From: Nevskiaceae bacterium
GTDB taxonomy: Bacteria > Pseudomonadota > Gammaproteobacteria > Nevskiales > Nevskiaceae
Reading direction: 5' to 3'
Assembly (NCBI GenBank): GCA_004298465.1
Contig: SCRT01000001.1
Coordinates: 186,001 to 250,000 of the forward strand
DNA: 64,000 nucleotides
Shown: one piece after another, positions 17,413 to 25,668 of the stretch
Layout: each line of letters starts with the position of its first letter
Position numbering within the stretch: the stretch's first letter is position 1
Program-made: the position numbers and the translations under genes
The notes under the pieces: model-generated
What the model saw: the letters and a program-made list of their open reading frames with translations, nothing else
The model's database searches: none
Told to the model about the DNA's origin: nothing

Positions 17413-17865
17413 CTATCGCAGTTCCTGGCCGGTTGTGGGATTGAGCAGCAGCTTGGTCTTGTGGATCCCATTCCGGAGTTCCACTTCCCAGTGTCCATTG
17501 TCGAACTCGACTTCGGTGACACGGCCAGGCTGACTTGCCTCGACGTGCTGAATGATGGCCGAGAGCGCCATTGCATTTGCGGGTGGCAGCGCTTCCGGGC
17601 CGACCTTCCTGCGGCGGACCTTCTTGCCGGTTGAAGGGTTGACGTACAGCTTGTCACAACCGATGGTCTGGCAGGCCTTGATCTCCCAGAGGCCGTCGTC
17701 GAATTCCGCCTCCGCGATCGCACCGAGGTGCTGGCCTTCCACCGATTTGAGAATCGTGGAGAGTGATGCGCCATCTGCTGGCGGTAACTCCACCGCGCTG
17801 GCTGACACGGCCAGCATTGCCAACAGCCCAAAAGCGAGTGCCGGTGGCGTACGTCGCAAGTTCAT
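17413..17865 (-). CDS. Periplasmic protein with two PepSY-like repeats
   Basis: A 150-residue exported protein with a signal peptide ending near VSASAVELP (residue 24). Two homologous halves follow, each about 60 residues: PPADGASLSTILKSVEG...AIAEAEFDDGLWEIKAC...KLYVNPSTGKKVRR, and PPANAMALSAIIQHVEA...RVTEVEFDNGHWEVELR...KLLLNPTTGQELR. Both match PepSY, which binds partners or inhibits proteases or sensors in the periplasm. The first half also has a Cys pair (CQTIGC). Start at ATG 17865; longer forms upstream lack a signal peptide. It is cargo, in the same orientation as the HerA and SIR2 genes but 268 bp from them. Confidence 0.82.
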   Translation of the reverse strand: MNLRRTPPALAFGLLAMLAVSASAVELPPADGASLSTILKSVEGQHLGAIAEAEFDDGLWEIKACQTIGCDKLYVNPSTGKKVRRRKVGPEALPPANAMALSAIIQHVEASQPGRVTEVEFDNGHWEVELRNGIHKTKLLLNPTTGQELR

Positions 17866-18133
17866 GGCGTTCTCGTGATGAGCGTCTGAGTAGGCTACCC
17901 GAGTCGGTGTGGTTAGGGACAGCGGGACCAACGCTCGGCGAGTTTTCCGGCTGGCGTTCAATGGCCGTTGTTCCGGTGAACGTCGACCAAAGGACCGGTA
18001 AGCGTTGACCGGGCCGATGGTGCTGACCATCCCGTCAACCTGCGGCGTTGCCCGACGAGCAGGACCCGACCCGAAGCAGTTGTTCAATTAATAGGCGGCT
18101 TTGCCTGCGAACGATTACTTTTCACGAGATCGA
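17866..18133. other. Gap between HerA and the PepSY gene
   Basis: No gene seen. The side next to 17865 should hold the PepSY promoter (leftward) and the other side the end of the SIR2-HerA transcript; no strong terminator is evident. Confidence 0.4.
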
Positions 18134-20239
18134 TCAATGATCACCAGCGTTTGGCAGTTGTTGCCAGTCAGCAGCAATCGCTGGCCAATCGACCTCCCGC
18201 TCGACGTCTACCTCCTTTCCTTCGTCGTTCACAGTCTTGCCGCACCAGACCGCCCAGAAATCCGGGTCATCCGACTTCGGCCGCTGGGTTTCAGGCAATG
18301 CGTTCATTTGTACCAAAATGGGAAGCTCTGACGCCCAGCCAAGCAAAATAGCGTGACGTGAAGGCAAGGAAGGCAAATCGCGCAGTAGTCCCTGCAAGTT
18401 GTCAGGTACCAGCTTGCGCACAAGCTCCTGGTCACGATCATTGCTGATACGATGGAGGAGATAGGTGTTGCATTGCGAAAGGACGGTAGGCGACAGCTCG
18501 CTTGGCCGTTGCGAGGACAACACCAAACCCAAGCCGAACTTCCGGCCTTCACGCGCGATCTTTTCGAAGACTTGGCAGCAGATAGCGGTGGCGTTCTGAT
18601 CCTCCGAATCGTCCCGGTAGTGCTTGACGAAGGTGTGCGCCTCTTCCATGACCAGGACGGTAGGTAGGGTCTTGCCCTTGTTCAATTTGCGATAGCGTTG
18701 CAACGCCTCCAATGTCATGCGCGCGATCACTGCAGTGATGACATGCACAACCTCAGCCGGCACCAAGGAAAGGTCGATGATCGTGATCGAGCCGTTGGAG
18801 GCCTTGTTGTTTCCGATATAGTCGGTGAGCCACCCATCCAGCGTCACGCCGTCAGTGTTGGACGTTACGGACTTCATGCGACTATCCGAAAGGATCGTTC
18901 GGATCCGCATCAGCATCGTTTCTACGTACTCGGATACATTCAGAAGCTCCGCGTTTGCCTCTACGCTGCGAAGCAACTGGTCTCCCGTGAATTCCCTGGG
19001 GATATCCGCATCGATCGGAAGCACATCGTCATCGCTCCCACCAAATGCGAAATGGGCTTGCTTGGCAAGCTCAAGGAACTCCTCGATCTCTGTGCGGGTG
19101 AATTCATACGTTGGATACTGCGCACTTCGCGCGCTGATGAATCCGCTTATCTTGGTTCTTAGGGCTGTAAGCGCATCATTTTCATCGTCGTTGAACGAAT
19201 CATTGCTACCCAGTCCCACTTGCCAAACCTTTACTTTTTCGAAGAAGTTCTTTGGGTGTGGGAATCTTCCCCATGGACTTCCAGTATTCCGTTCGATTTG
19301 AATGATGCTGACGAGCGTACGCAGATATCTACGCATGGAGTGGCTCGGCGTGGGGGGTGAGTCACCGCCCCCATCACGAACCGAGCGAAGTGCTTGGATC
19401 AATACAGGGCGCTGAGCTCTAGTGCTGGCTTGGGTAAACGCACTCCATTCGGCGCTGTTCCAGAACCACAACGGGACCTGCAACTGGCCGACGCCGCTTC
19501 CCGGGCTTGGATCGACTGCGAAAACGCGCACCTTGTCCATGTCGCGGAACGTGTTGGCGTACTCTCCATTTGGATCGAGGATGATGAAGCGCGCGTTCGG
19601 ATCGCGATCCGTAGAAGAGGCCTTGCGTGCGGCTTCCAACGACCAGCGGATCAGGCCGGCGACGGTGCACGACTTGCCGCTACCGGTGTTGCCAAGTACG
19701 GCCAGGTGGCGTCCGAAGAGGCGATCTGGATCGATGCACACCTCGGCATTGGCTGCCAGTGGGCTGACGCCGATCTTGACTCTGCGGTTTTCTCCGGACT
19801 CGACGATGGCATGCAGCTGGATCTGCGTGGGCAACAGCACCGGGTCACCGACAGTCGGATAAGCGCCGACGCCGCGCCGAAAGCTGTAGGCCTCCGTGCC
19901 GTTCTGGCCCTCGTGCTTGAGGCAGCCCAGCGGACTTAGGCTCATCTTGCGTAGCGGGTAGGGCATGTCTATCAGCCCGAAGTCCTGCATACCCTTGCGT
20001 TTGGGGTACTGCGAACGTTCGACGGTGATCCATGCGGCTTGTGCTACCAGGTAACCGTCGTCGCTGGGAATAAGCACATAGCCATTGATACGCGGAAAGG
20101 ACCTCGGAAACCCCGTGTTCAGCGCAACCGCGTCCGGCGCTTCGATGTCGAGCAGCACCTTGATTTCGTCGGGCGAGACGAAGTCAATACTGCCGATGCG
20201 CAGGGAATCGGCATAAGCCAGCGGAGACATCGTGCTCAT
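18134..20239 (-). CDS. HerA-like ATPase of a SIR2-HerA (Nezha-type) defence system
   Basis: A 701-residue HerA/FtsK-type ATPase. The N-terminal beta-barrel-like HAS domain (about 10-150) precedes Walker A GNTGSGKS (183-190, LAVLGNTGSGKSCTVAGLIRW). Walker B is in VLVMEEAHTF, followed by FGLGLVLSSQRPSELSPTVLSQCNTYLLHRISNDRDQELVRKL, with the arginine-finger-like part typical of HerA. In SIR2-HerA systems the hexameric HerA assembles with the SIR2 effector. Its start overlaps the SIR2 stop by ATGA, so the stoichiometry is set by coupled translation. Confidence 0.92.
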   Translation of the reverse strand: MSTMSPLAYADSLRIGSIDFVSPDEIKVLLDIEAPDAVALNTGFPRSFPRINGYVLIPSDDGYLVAQAAWITVERSQYPKRKGMQDFGLIDMPYPLRKMSLSPLGCLKHEGQNGTEAYSFRRGVGAYPTVGDPVLLPTQIQLHAIVESGENRRVKIGVSPLAANAEVCIDPDRLFGRHLAVLGNTGSGKSCTVAGLIRWSLEAARKASSTDRDPNARFIILDPNGEYANTFRDMDKVRVFAVDPSPGSGVGQLQVPLWFWNSAEWSAFTQASTRAQRPVLIQALRSVRDGGGDSPPTPSHSMRRYLRTLVSIIQIERNTGSPWGRFPHPKNFFEKVKVWQVGLGSNDSFNDDENDALTALRTKISGFISARSAQYPTYEFTRTEIEEFLELAKQAHFAFGGSDDDVLPIDADIPREFTGDQLLRSVEANAELLNVSEYVETMLMRIRTILSDSRMKSVTSNTDGVTLDGWLTDYIGNNKASNGSITIIDLSLVPAEVVHVITAVIARMTLEALQRYRKLNKGKTLPTVLVMEEAHTFVKHYRDDSEDQNATAICCQVFEKIAREGRKFGLGLVLSSQRPSELSPTVLSQCNTYLLHRISNDRDQELVRKLVPDNLQGLLRDLPSLPSRHAILLGWASELPILVQMNALPETQRPKSDDPDFWAVWCGKTVNDEGKEVDVEREVDWPAIAADWQQLPNAGDH

Positions 20240-21609
20240 GTCGCGGGCCCGTCGATTGTAGGCTCAGCCGCCTTCTTATCGAACATGGAGGTACCGAACC
20301 GCTGCTTCAGCAGCTCACTCATGCGGAAAGTGGTCTTATCGATCGCGGCCTTGGGCAGGAAGTTTTCGGTCAGCGTGCGGATGTTTGATAGGGCCGGTCC
20401 GATCAAGAGGCTGATCTGTGACGGACGCCCGAATTCCCGGTATGACTTCATGATTCGATCCAACGGGTCGTCATAGGACGCCACCACCAGATGGGTGGAG
20501 GGAATGGTGAGCATGTCGCGAATCACGCGGTTGATATGTTCGTCTCCGAAGCTGTAGCCGTAAGTCACCAACGTGCTGTTGGGGCGGCAGATTGCAGCGG
20601 CTAAATCCCGGAACAGTTCCACGTACGGGTAGTCGGATGTTTCCCGATCCTTCGCCGAGTTCGGGTAGATCAAGAGCCGGTCCGCGTCGACGCCCTTCAC
20701 CCCCGGTATGTCGAGATATGCATCAATCTTACCGGCGCCGAATGGCAGGCCGATGCGTCGGATATCGGCGCCAGCGTGGACCCAATCGACTGACCCGTGC
20801 AGCTTGGTAAAGCGCGCAACCCCTTCCAGATAGCGAGGCTCACCACGGATACCGGGTGGGTTGTAGTGCATGTCCAGATCGAGCCGGGAAGAGCGGAAGA
20901 TCGGCATCAGGCTGCCGACGAAACGATCCAACAGATGCAAACCCGCTAGTTCGGCGCCCGCTTCGACCAGGCGGTCGTAGTTGGTAGTAAAAATGCTCAG
21001 CCGATCGCGCGTGCCAGTCCGGCTGGCAAAACTCATTAGGAATGTCACGAGCGTGTTAAACGCCAATTCGCGTTTCGCCTCATCTGCGGAGGCAATATGC
21101 GATTCGCAGGCAAGGATGGAGGCTGAAAATTGCGCCAGGATCACTTTCAGATCCATGCGTAGCGTAGTGGCGTCCGCGTTTTCCAGTATTTCAAGCCCGC
21201 GCAGCAGTTCGGTTGCGCTGCGAAGCTGATCCTCGAAGTTGCCTTTGCTGCGGCCTGCGTCCTTGGCGGTTTTTTCTGCGGCCTTGTTGATCTCGGCTGC
21301 GTGGCACGAGAACGTAACGGTGCCCATTCCAGCGGCGGGCTTCTCCGTCGCGAGGTTATGCACGGCATGGGTCAGGCCGGAGCCTGCGAGAAGCGAGAGA
21401 TGTTCCGATTGAAATAGAGATGTCAGCCACGGCTCGATGCGGCCGCGCAGTTCCTTGAGTCCGAATTCTTCCCCCGAGAACCAAGAGATTTCGGTTTTCT
21501 CCCGAAACCGAAACTTGCCTGGCTCGGATTCCCCGAAAGCTGTTGGGAGATGATCATCTCTTACCTTCAGGATGTTGTCGTATCGAAGCTCTTTCGCGAT
21601 TTCCGACAT
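20236..21609 (-). CDS. SIR2-domain effector of a SIR2-HerA (Nezha-type) defence system
   Basis: A 457-residue protein with a SIR2 NADase-type fold: LSLLAGSGLTHAVHN (nucleotide loop, about 73-86), IFTTNYDRLVE (TTNYD 208-212), TKLHGSVDW (H271) and TLVTYGYSFGDEHINRVI. Such proteins deplete NAD+ on phage infection when paired with HerA. The TTNYD Asn and the LHG His correspond to the usual NADase residues. Start chosen at ATG 21609; a longer frame exists upstream but runs against another coding-like remnant. It is first in a two-gene unit with HerA. Confidence 0.9.
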   Translation of the reverse strand: MSEIAKELRYDNILKVRDDHLPTAFGESEPGKFRFREKTEISWFSGEEFGLKELRGRIEPWLTSLFQSEHLSLLAGSGLTHAVHNLATEKPAAGMGTVTFSCHAAEINKAAEKTAKDAGRSKGNFEDQLRSATELLRGLEILENADATTLRMDLKVILAQFSASILACESHIASADEAKRELAFNTLVTFLMSFASRTGTRDRLSIFTTNYDRLVEAGAELAGLHLLDRFVGSLMPIFRSSRLDLDMHYNPPGIRGEPRYLEGVARFTKLHGSVDWVHAGADIRRIGLPFGAGKIDAYLDIPGVKGVDADRLLIYPNSAKDRETSDYPYVELFRDLAAAICRPNSTLVTYGYSFGDEHINRVIRDMLTIPSTHLVVASYDDPLDRIMKSYREFGRPSQISLLIGPALSNIRTLTENFLPKAAIDKTTFRMSELLKQRFGTSMFDKKAAEPTIDGPAT

Positions 21610-21610
21610 C

Positions 21611-21802
21611 TTTCGTCCCCTATATGCACTGGCACGGCGGGTGGCCAACGGCCCCTGGCCGGAAGAAGCGTACAGCTACCTTACTATTCCAACCCAGCAT
21701 CGTCGGGACGTTGGAGCGCTCGCACTTGCCCGGCTGCTCACAGCCGGCGATTGCCGGTTGCTGCATGGTTTGGTCAACACCGGCTTCGTGGTCAGTGATT
21801 AG
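21611..21802 (+). pseudogene. Possible 3' remnant of an interrupted ICE gene
   Basis: Starting immediately beside the SIR2 start codon, 63 codons read in the plus direction as FRPLYALARRVANGPWPEEA, then YSYLTIPTQHRRDVGALALARLL, then TAGDCRLLHGLVNTGFVVSD and stop. Composition and codon positions look like protein, but there is no start codon with a ribosome binding site. It may be the tail of a backbone gene cut by insertion of the SIR2-HerA cassette. I do not recognise the family. A short intact gene from ATG 21626 or from the 21572 ATG inside SIR2 cannot be excluded. Confidence 0.35.
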
Positions 21803-21820
21803 CAGAGCGATCAGACCGAT

Positions 21821-21942
21821 GGCGTCCCGGCGCACCGCCGTCGGGCTCGCGGGCTTGCGCCCCGCGCCTCTTACCGAGTCGCGGCCATTCGGCTTTGATC
21901 CCTGACGCCTCCGGCCCTCGCGGGCCTGCGCGCTCCGCTTGC
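21821..21942. repeat. ICE non-coding repeat R2
   Basis: Second copy of R1 (12804-12932), same orientation, beginning GGCGTCCCGGCG and ending GCGCGCTCCGCTTGC. It lies directly after the remnant at 21611-21802. Confidence 0.75.
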
Positions 21943-22563
21943 TCGTGCGGAGGCCTCGAAGACGAGGTGTGGTGCCATTCTCATCGCCGTGCTGTGGTGT
22001 ACTGATCATCGACGGATCGGGCCGCGCAGACGGAGGCTACACGCGCTCCAAGCAACGCACGCCCGTTCAGCGTTGCGTCTGGCTGCAGCGCACAGACGCG
22101 CGCGACATACGTCTACCCGTTGCTTCGAACGCTCCCACGGGTCGCCGGCGTCGCTTTGATCCCAACGATCGATTGTCGATGACGGCAAAGGCGAAGCGCC
22201 CTGGACAGCGCCCCGGTTTTACCGGGGCTGCTGCGTCGATAGTGACGTCTCGCCCGCCTGCTGCGGGCTGCGACGCCTACGCCGCGTGTGTGCACGTCCA
22301 GGGTGGATCGCGCTGCGGGTGCGGCGCTTTCCCCCGCGCTGCGCGCGGCTCCCTCTGTGCCTCTGCTCGCGGCTTGCCGCGTCAAAGGGTGGCTGCCCGA
22401 GCATAAACGGCCTGCGCCCCGCGCGCGGGTCCCCTCCATTTATCCCTCTGGCTGCCTCGCTGCGCTCGCCTTTGACGCCGCCGCTCCCGCCGGCTGACCG
22501 GTTCCCGTTCTGAAGCATCCACGCGGCCACCCCGGCCGCTGTGCTTCAGAAGGAGAGACGGCA
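21943..22563. other. Non-coding region before radC
   Basis: About 620 bp of GC-rich sequence without a credible gene. It contains short palindromic stretches and ends with the radC ribosome binding site (AAGGAGAG about 22549-22556). Upstream regions of similar size and texture precede the DUF932 and DUF736 genes, so this may be a common leader design in the element. Confidence 0.4.
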
Positions 22564-23217
22564 ATGCTGACTTCGATGGTGCGTGACGGTGAGGGGTTGA
22601 CGTTGACGCAGCGGATTCTGCGCTTGGGTGCGGAGAGCCTGACGGCGGTGGAACTGCTGGCGGTGGCGATGGGGGCAACCGATGATGCGACGCTCGACAC
22701 GATCCGGCGCGCCGTAACCGAGGCTGGCAGCCTGCGGGAAGCGATGGCAAGCGGCGCGGGATTCACGGGTGCCAAGGCGGCGCGGCTGGTGGCGGCGTTG
22801 GAACTGGCACGGCGGGCAGCCTGGGAAGAGCTCACCGCGCGGCCGGCGCTCACCAGTCCGCGCGAGTCCGCCGCGTTTCTGAGGGCGCGCATGAATTCCC
22901 GGCCGTACGAAGTTTTCAGCGTGCTGTTTTTGGACAACCGCCACCGCGTGATGGCATACGAGGAAATGTTCCGGGGCACGTTGGATGGCGCATCGGTGCA
23001 TCCGCGCGAAGTGGTGCGGTCGGCACTGGAACACAACGCAGCGGCCGTCATCTTTGCCCACAACCACCCGAGCGGTGTCGCCGAGCCATCGGCCGCTGAT
23101 CGCAACATCACTCGGCAGCTACGCGACGCGCTGCAGCTGATCGGCGTGCGGGTCCTGGATCACTTGGTGATCGGATCGGGTGAACCGACTTCGATGGCCG
23201 CACGCGGTTTGATCTAA
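22564..23217 (+). CDS. radC: RadC-like JAB domain protein
   Basis: A 217-residue RadC-family protein. N-terminal helix-hairpin-helix-like part (GLTLTQRILRLGAESLTAVELL, about 10-95), then a JAB1/MPN metalloprotease-like domain (about 96-217) with the zinc motif HNHPSG...D (H166, H168, D179). Despite the historical name a DNA-repair role is not established. Plasmid and ICE copies are widespread, and Tn4371-type elements carry one at this position. Start ATG 22564 with AAGGAGAG upstream; ATG 22576 is an alternative. Confidence 0.9.
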   Translation: MLTSMVRDGEGLTLTQRILRLGAESLTAVELLAVAMGATDDATLDTIRRAVTEAGSLREAMASGAGFTGAKAARLVAALELARRAAWEELTARPALTSPRESAAFLRARMNSRPYEVFSVLFLDNRHRVMAYEEMFRGTLDGASVHPREVVRSALEHNAAAVIFAHNHPSGVAEPSAADRNITRQLRDALQLIGVRVLDHLVIGSGEPTSMAARGLI

Positions 23218-23245
23218 GGTCGTAGCCTGCATGAACCTGCGGCAC

Positions 23246-23270
23246 GGCCCCGGCGCAGTGCGCCGGGGCC
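23246..23270 (+). terminator. Hairpin after radC
   Basis: Perfect 11-bp stem GGCCCCGGCGC / GCGCCGGGGCC with a 3-nt loop AGT, 28 bp after the radC stop, followed by TT and C residues. A likely terminator or 3' stabiliser. Confidence 0.65.
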
Positions 23271-23988
23271 TTCCCCGAGTCTGGCGCGGCAAGTCCGCCA
23301 CACCCAATTGCAACGTCCACCTGCAAAATCGCCCCGTCGCCGCCTGCGGTCAGGCGGCGACGGGGCGGGCGCGCAACATGCGCGCGGCACGGCGATCGGT
23401 GCCCGCTGGCGCGGGCGAGGTTTTGATCGCGCCCCGCCGCAATGGGCGGGACTTGTGGGGCTACGCCCCGGCTTGCTGCGGCAGGTTGTTCCAATGCGTG
23501 CCGTTCTCGATGCTGGCGGTTCGCTGCTTCCTCGTCACGAAGGGCGGTTCACCGACACGCCGCGCGGCCTCGCTTATGGAGTCTCCACGCCACGCCGCAA
23601 GCCGGTCGCCACAGTCTGCCCGAGGTGGCGTCCTCGCCCGTCGTTGGAGCGCTGGCCTTGCCTGCGTCAGGGCACGAGCCGGTGCTGCCGTCGCGCGGGG
23701 ATGCCGAGTCGGCCATGTCCCCTTTCGGGACAGGCGGCCTGTACGTCCTTGTCTCGTTGTGAATCCTGGCGTAGGCACGGCTGCGCCTTGGGCGTCGTGG
23801 CCGCAACCTTCCGGCGCAAACAATTTCCCCGCCGCTGCGCGGCTTCCTCGCGCAGCAAATTCTTTGCGCCTCCAGGTTCTCCACGCTGTTGCGACCGCTG
23901 CGCGGTGCGGCCCGCCCAGCCCCCGCCGACCGGATCACAACAAGGACGCACTGGCGCGACCTTGTTCAACCCGAAAGGAGAAAACCTC
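23271..23988. other. Non-coding region before the DUF736 gene
   Basis: The first 75 bp are a diverged copy of sequence after parB (17251-17315). The rest (about 640 bp) is GC-rich with no convincing gene. CCGAAAGGAGAA before ATG 23989 is the ribosome binding site for DUF736. Confidence 0.45.
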
Positions 23989-24303
23989 ATGGCTAACATC
24001 GGCACCTTCACCGCAGAAAAAGACGGCTTCACCGGCACGCTCCGCACCCTGACGCTGAACGTCAAGGTCAAGCTGGTTCCCAACGACAAAGGCGGCAAGG
24101 AGCACGCGCCGGACTTCCGCCTGCAGGCGGCCGGCCACGACATCGGCGCGGCATGGAAGAAGACCAGCGAGGCCGGGCGGGAGTACCTGTCCGTGACCCT
24201 CGACGATCCTTCGTTCCCGACCGCGGTGTATGCCCGCCTGATCGAAGGCACGAACGGCACGCACGACCTGATTTGGTCACGCAGCAAGCCACAGGTGGCC
24301 TGA
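23989..24303 (+). CDS. DUF736 protein
   Basis: A 104-residue DUF736 protein: [34 protein letters not shown], then [45 protein letters not shown]. The family is very common on ICEs and plasmids of Proteobacteria and has no proven function; it is predicted small, soluble and beta-rich. A strong ribosome binding site (AAAGGAG) suggests high expression. It is followed by a hairpin at 24311. Confidence 0.92.
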   Translation: MANIGTFTAEKDGFTGTLRTLTLNVKVKLVPNDKGGKEHAPDFRLQAAGHDIGAAWKKTSEAGREYLSVTLDDPSFPTAVYARLIEGTNGTHDLIWSRSKPQVA

Positions 24304-24310
24304 CGCCACC

Positions 24311-24344
24311 CACTGCGCCCCGCACATTGCGGCGGGGCGCAGTG
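24311..24344. terminator. Strong hairpin after DUF736
   Basis: Perfect 13-bp stem CACTGCGCCCCGC / GCGGGGCGCAGTG with an 8-nt loop, 8 bp after the DUF736 stop. There is no T run. It lies between converging genes (DUF736 and the XRE regulator) and may serve both. Confidence 0.65.
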
Positions 24345-24369
24345 CTGCTGATCGCAGCACGTCACCGCA

Positions 24370-24675
24370 TCATGTACGCGACTTCGTCTCGTCGCGTCCG
24401 CTCAACACCGCCTCCAGCTCCCGGCGTATCTGCGCCAGTAGCTCGTCGGCCTTACTCGGGCTGTTGCCAGCATAAGCCAGCGTCAGCAGGGTGAGTGGGT
24501 GAATCTCCATCACCCCGCACAGCTCGACCAACTTGTGCAGGGTCGGGCTTTTCAAGCCACGCTCCAGCGAACTCATGTAGGTACGGCTCGATACATCGGA
24601 GAACGCTTCCTGGTTCAAGCCGCGCGCTTTCCTAACGGTCCGTATCGCCGTGGCCAATGAGTGTTTCGCCGCCAC
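24370..24675 (-). CDS. XRE-family regulator (QseC-like position)
   Basis: About 101 residues, GTG start at 24675 (TTG 24678 is one codon earlier). HTH_XRE: LATAIRTVRKARGLNQEAFSDVSSRTYMSSLERGLKSPTLHKLVELCGVMEIHPLTLLTLAY, with a short polar tail. It is transcribed divergently from the DUF2958 gene, as qseC is from qseM in the Mesorhizobium symbiosis ICE, where the XRE protein decides between repression and activation of the antiactivator. A possible operator (CTATAG-N9-CTATAG) lies 43 bp upstream. Role here is by analogy. Confidence 0.85.
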   Translation of the reverse strand: MAAKHSLATAIRTVRKARGLNQEAFSDVSSRTYMSSLERGLKSPTLHKLVELCGVMEIHPLTLLTLAYAGNSPSKADELLAQIRRELEAVLSGRDETKSRT

Positions 24676-24718
24676 CAAAGGTTTCCCTTAGAAAACCAAG
24701 ATGACAGCCGATTGCGCT

Positions 24719-24739
24719 CTATAGGACTACAATCTATAG
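24719..24739. promoter_or_regulatory. Candidate operator of the XRE regulator
   Basis: Two CTATAG words separated by nine bases lie between the divergent XRE and DUF2958 genes; the spacer carries TACAAT, a possible -10 for the rightward transcript. Symmetric spacing of this kind is usual for XRE dimers. Confidence 0.5.
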
Positions 24740-24993
24740 TGTTCATTTGGCGGTGTAGCTTTCCGTACTTGTGTTCATGCGGCAATCCGCCTCCGCGGAT
24801 TCCAACCAAGCCGGAGAGCCTGGACTGTGTCTTACCTGATCCGCGCAATCCTGCTTTTGTGTTACCGCTCGGGAGCGGATTCGACCGCTTGCGATTCGGT
24901 GCCTGTGCGCGGAAGCACGGAGTCGGCTCTGCAGTTCCACGCGTCGGCGCAAAAGCGCGTCCGTGCATGTTCGGTTTTGCGGGATTCCGGGTG

Positions 24994-25344
24994 ATGGCCC
25001 AACTGCTGACCACCGCCAGCGAACGTACCCAACTGCTCGCGAACGGCACGGCGCGCGCGCAAGGGGACGGCACCGACCCATGGCCGGTGGTGCGGCTGTT
25101 CACCCCCGACGCGCACGCGACCTGGCTGCTCGCGGCGCTCGACCCGGTCGACGGCGATACTGCCTGGGGGTTGATCGACCTCGGCATCGGGATGCCGGCG
25201 CTGGGGACGGTCAAGCTGTCCGACCTGGCCGGGATCGTTGGACCGCGGCGCCAGCCCGTCCTGCGCGATCCGTATTTCCACGCGGCGCGGCCGCTGTCGG
25301 AGTATGTCAGGCTTGCGCAGCGCGACGGTTCCATCCCCGACTGA
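24994..25344 (+). CDS. DUF2958 protein (QseM-like antiactivator candidate)
   Basis: A 116-residue DUF2958 protein: AQLLTTASERTQLLANG, PWPVVRLFTPDAHATWLLAALDPVDGDTAWGLIDLGIGMPALGTVKLSDLAGI, RRQPVLRDPYFHAARPLSEYVRLAQ. As I recall, QseM, the antiactivator that blocks excision and transfer of rhizobial ICEs, belongs to this type; that link is from memory. The divergent XRE neighbour and the DUF2285 activator downstream match that system. Start ATG 24994 (GTG 24991 also possible); no strong ribosome binding site is visible, and the 315-bp leader is long. Confidence 0.82.
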   Translation: MAQLLTTASERTQLLANGTARAQGDGTDPWPVVRLFTPDAHATWLLAALDPVDGDTAWGLIDLGIGMPALGTVKLSDLAGIVGPRRQPVLRDPYFHAARPLSEYVRLAQRDGSIPD

Positions 25345-25668
25345 CTGGAGCGCACTGTGTCTTTCTCGGTCCAGTGCCAGACGGTTTCGGTCTGAATCGG
25401 CACCGTTGCACCAGGCTGCCGCGAGCCTGACCAAAAAAGACAGGATGCGTGGCGCGGCTTGCGGCAAGGTGGCCGTTGCTGCGCACTCCTTCCGAACGAC
25501 GCAGCCGCCGCATTCGGACGCTCCACGCAAGGCTTCGGAGCCCTTCAGTCTTGACACGCCACGTTACGGCCTGAGCCTACTTCCACTGGATGATCTTTTG
25601 ACGCTGATGCCGTAGCGCCCGCACTCGACGCCCGTTGGCGACGTTCCTGTCCGACAGGAGGTCGCGCG
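25345..25668. other. Gap before the DUF2285 activator gene
   Basis: No gene. GTCTTGACAC occurs about 25549-25558 and could supply a -35 box (TTGACA) for the gene at 25669. The same word occurs about 26482-26491, ahead of the RdfS-like gene. AGGAGG ends the region as the ribosome binding site. Confidence 0.45.

Noticed and set aside
23231..24052. 273-residue frame upstream of DUF736
   Set aside because: Overlaps the radC 3' hairpin, has Arg/Cys/Pro-rich composition and runs into DUF736 in the wrong frame.
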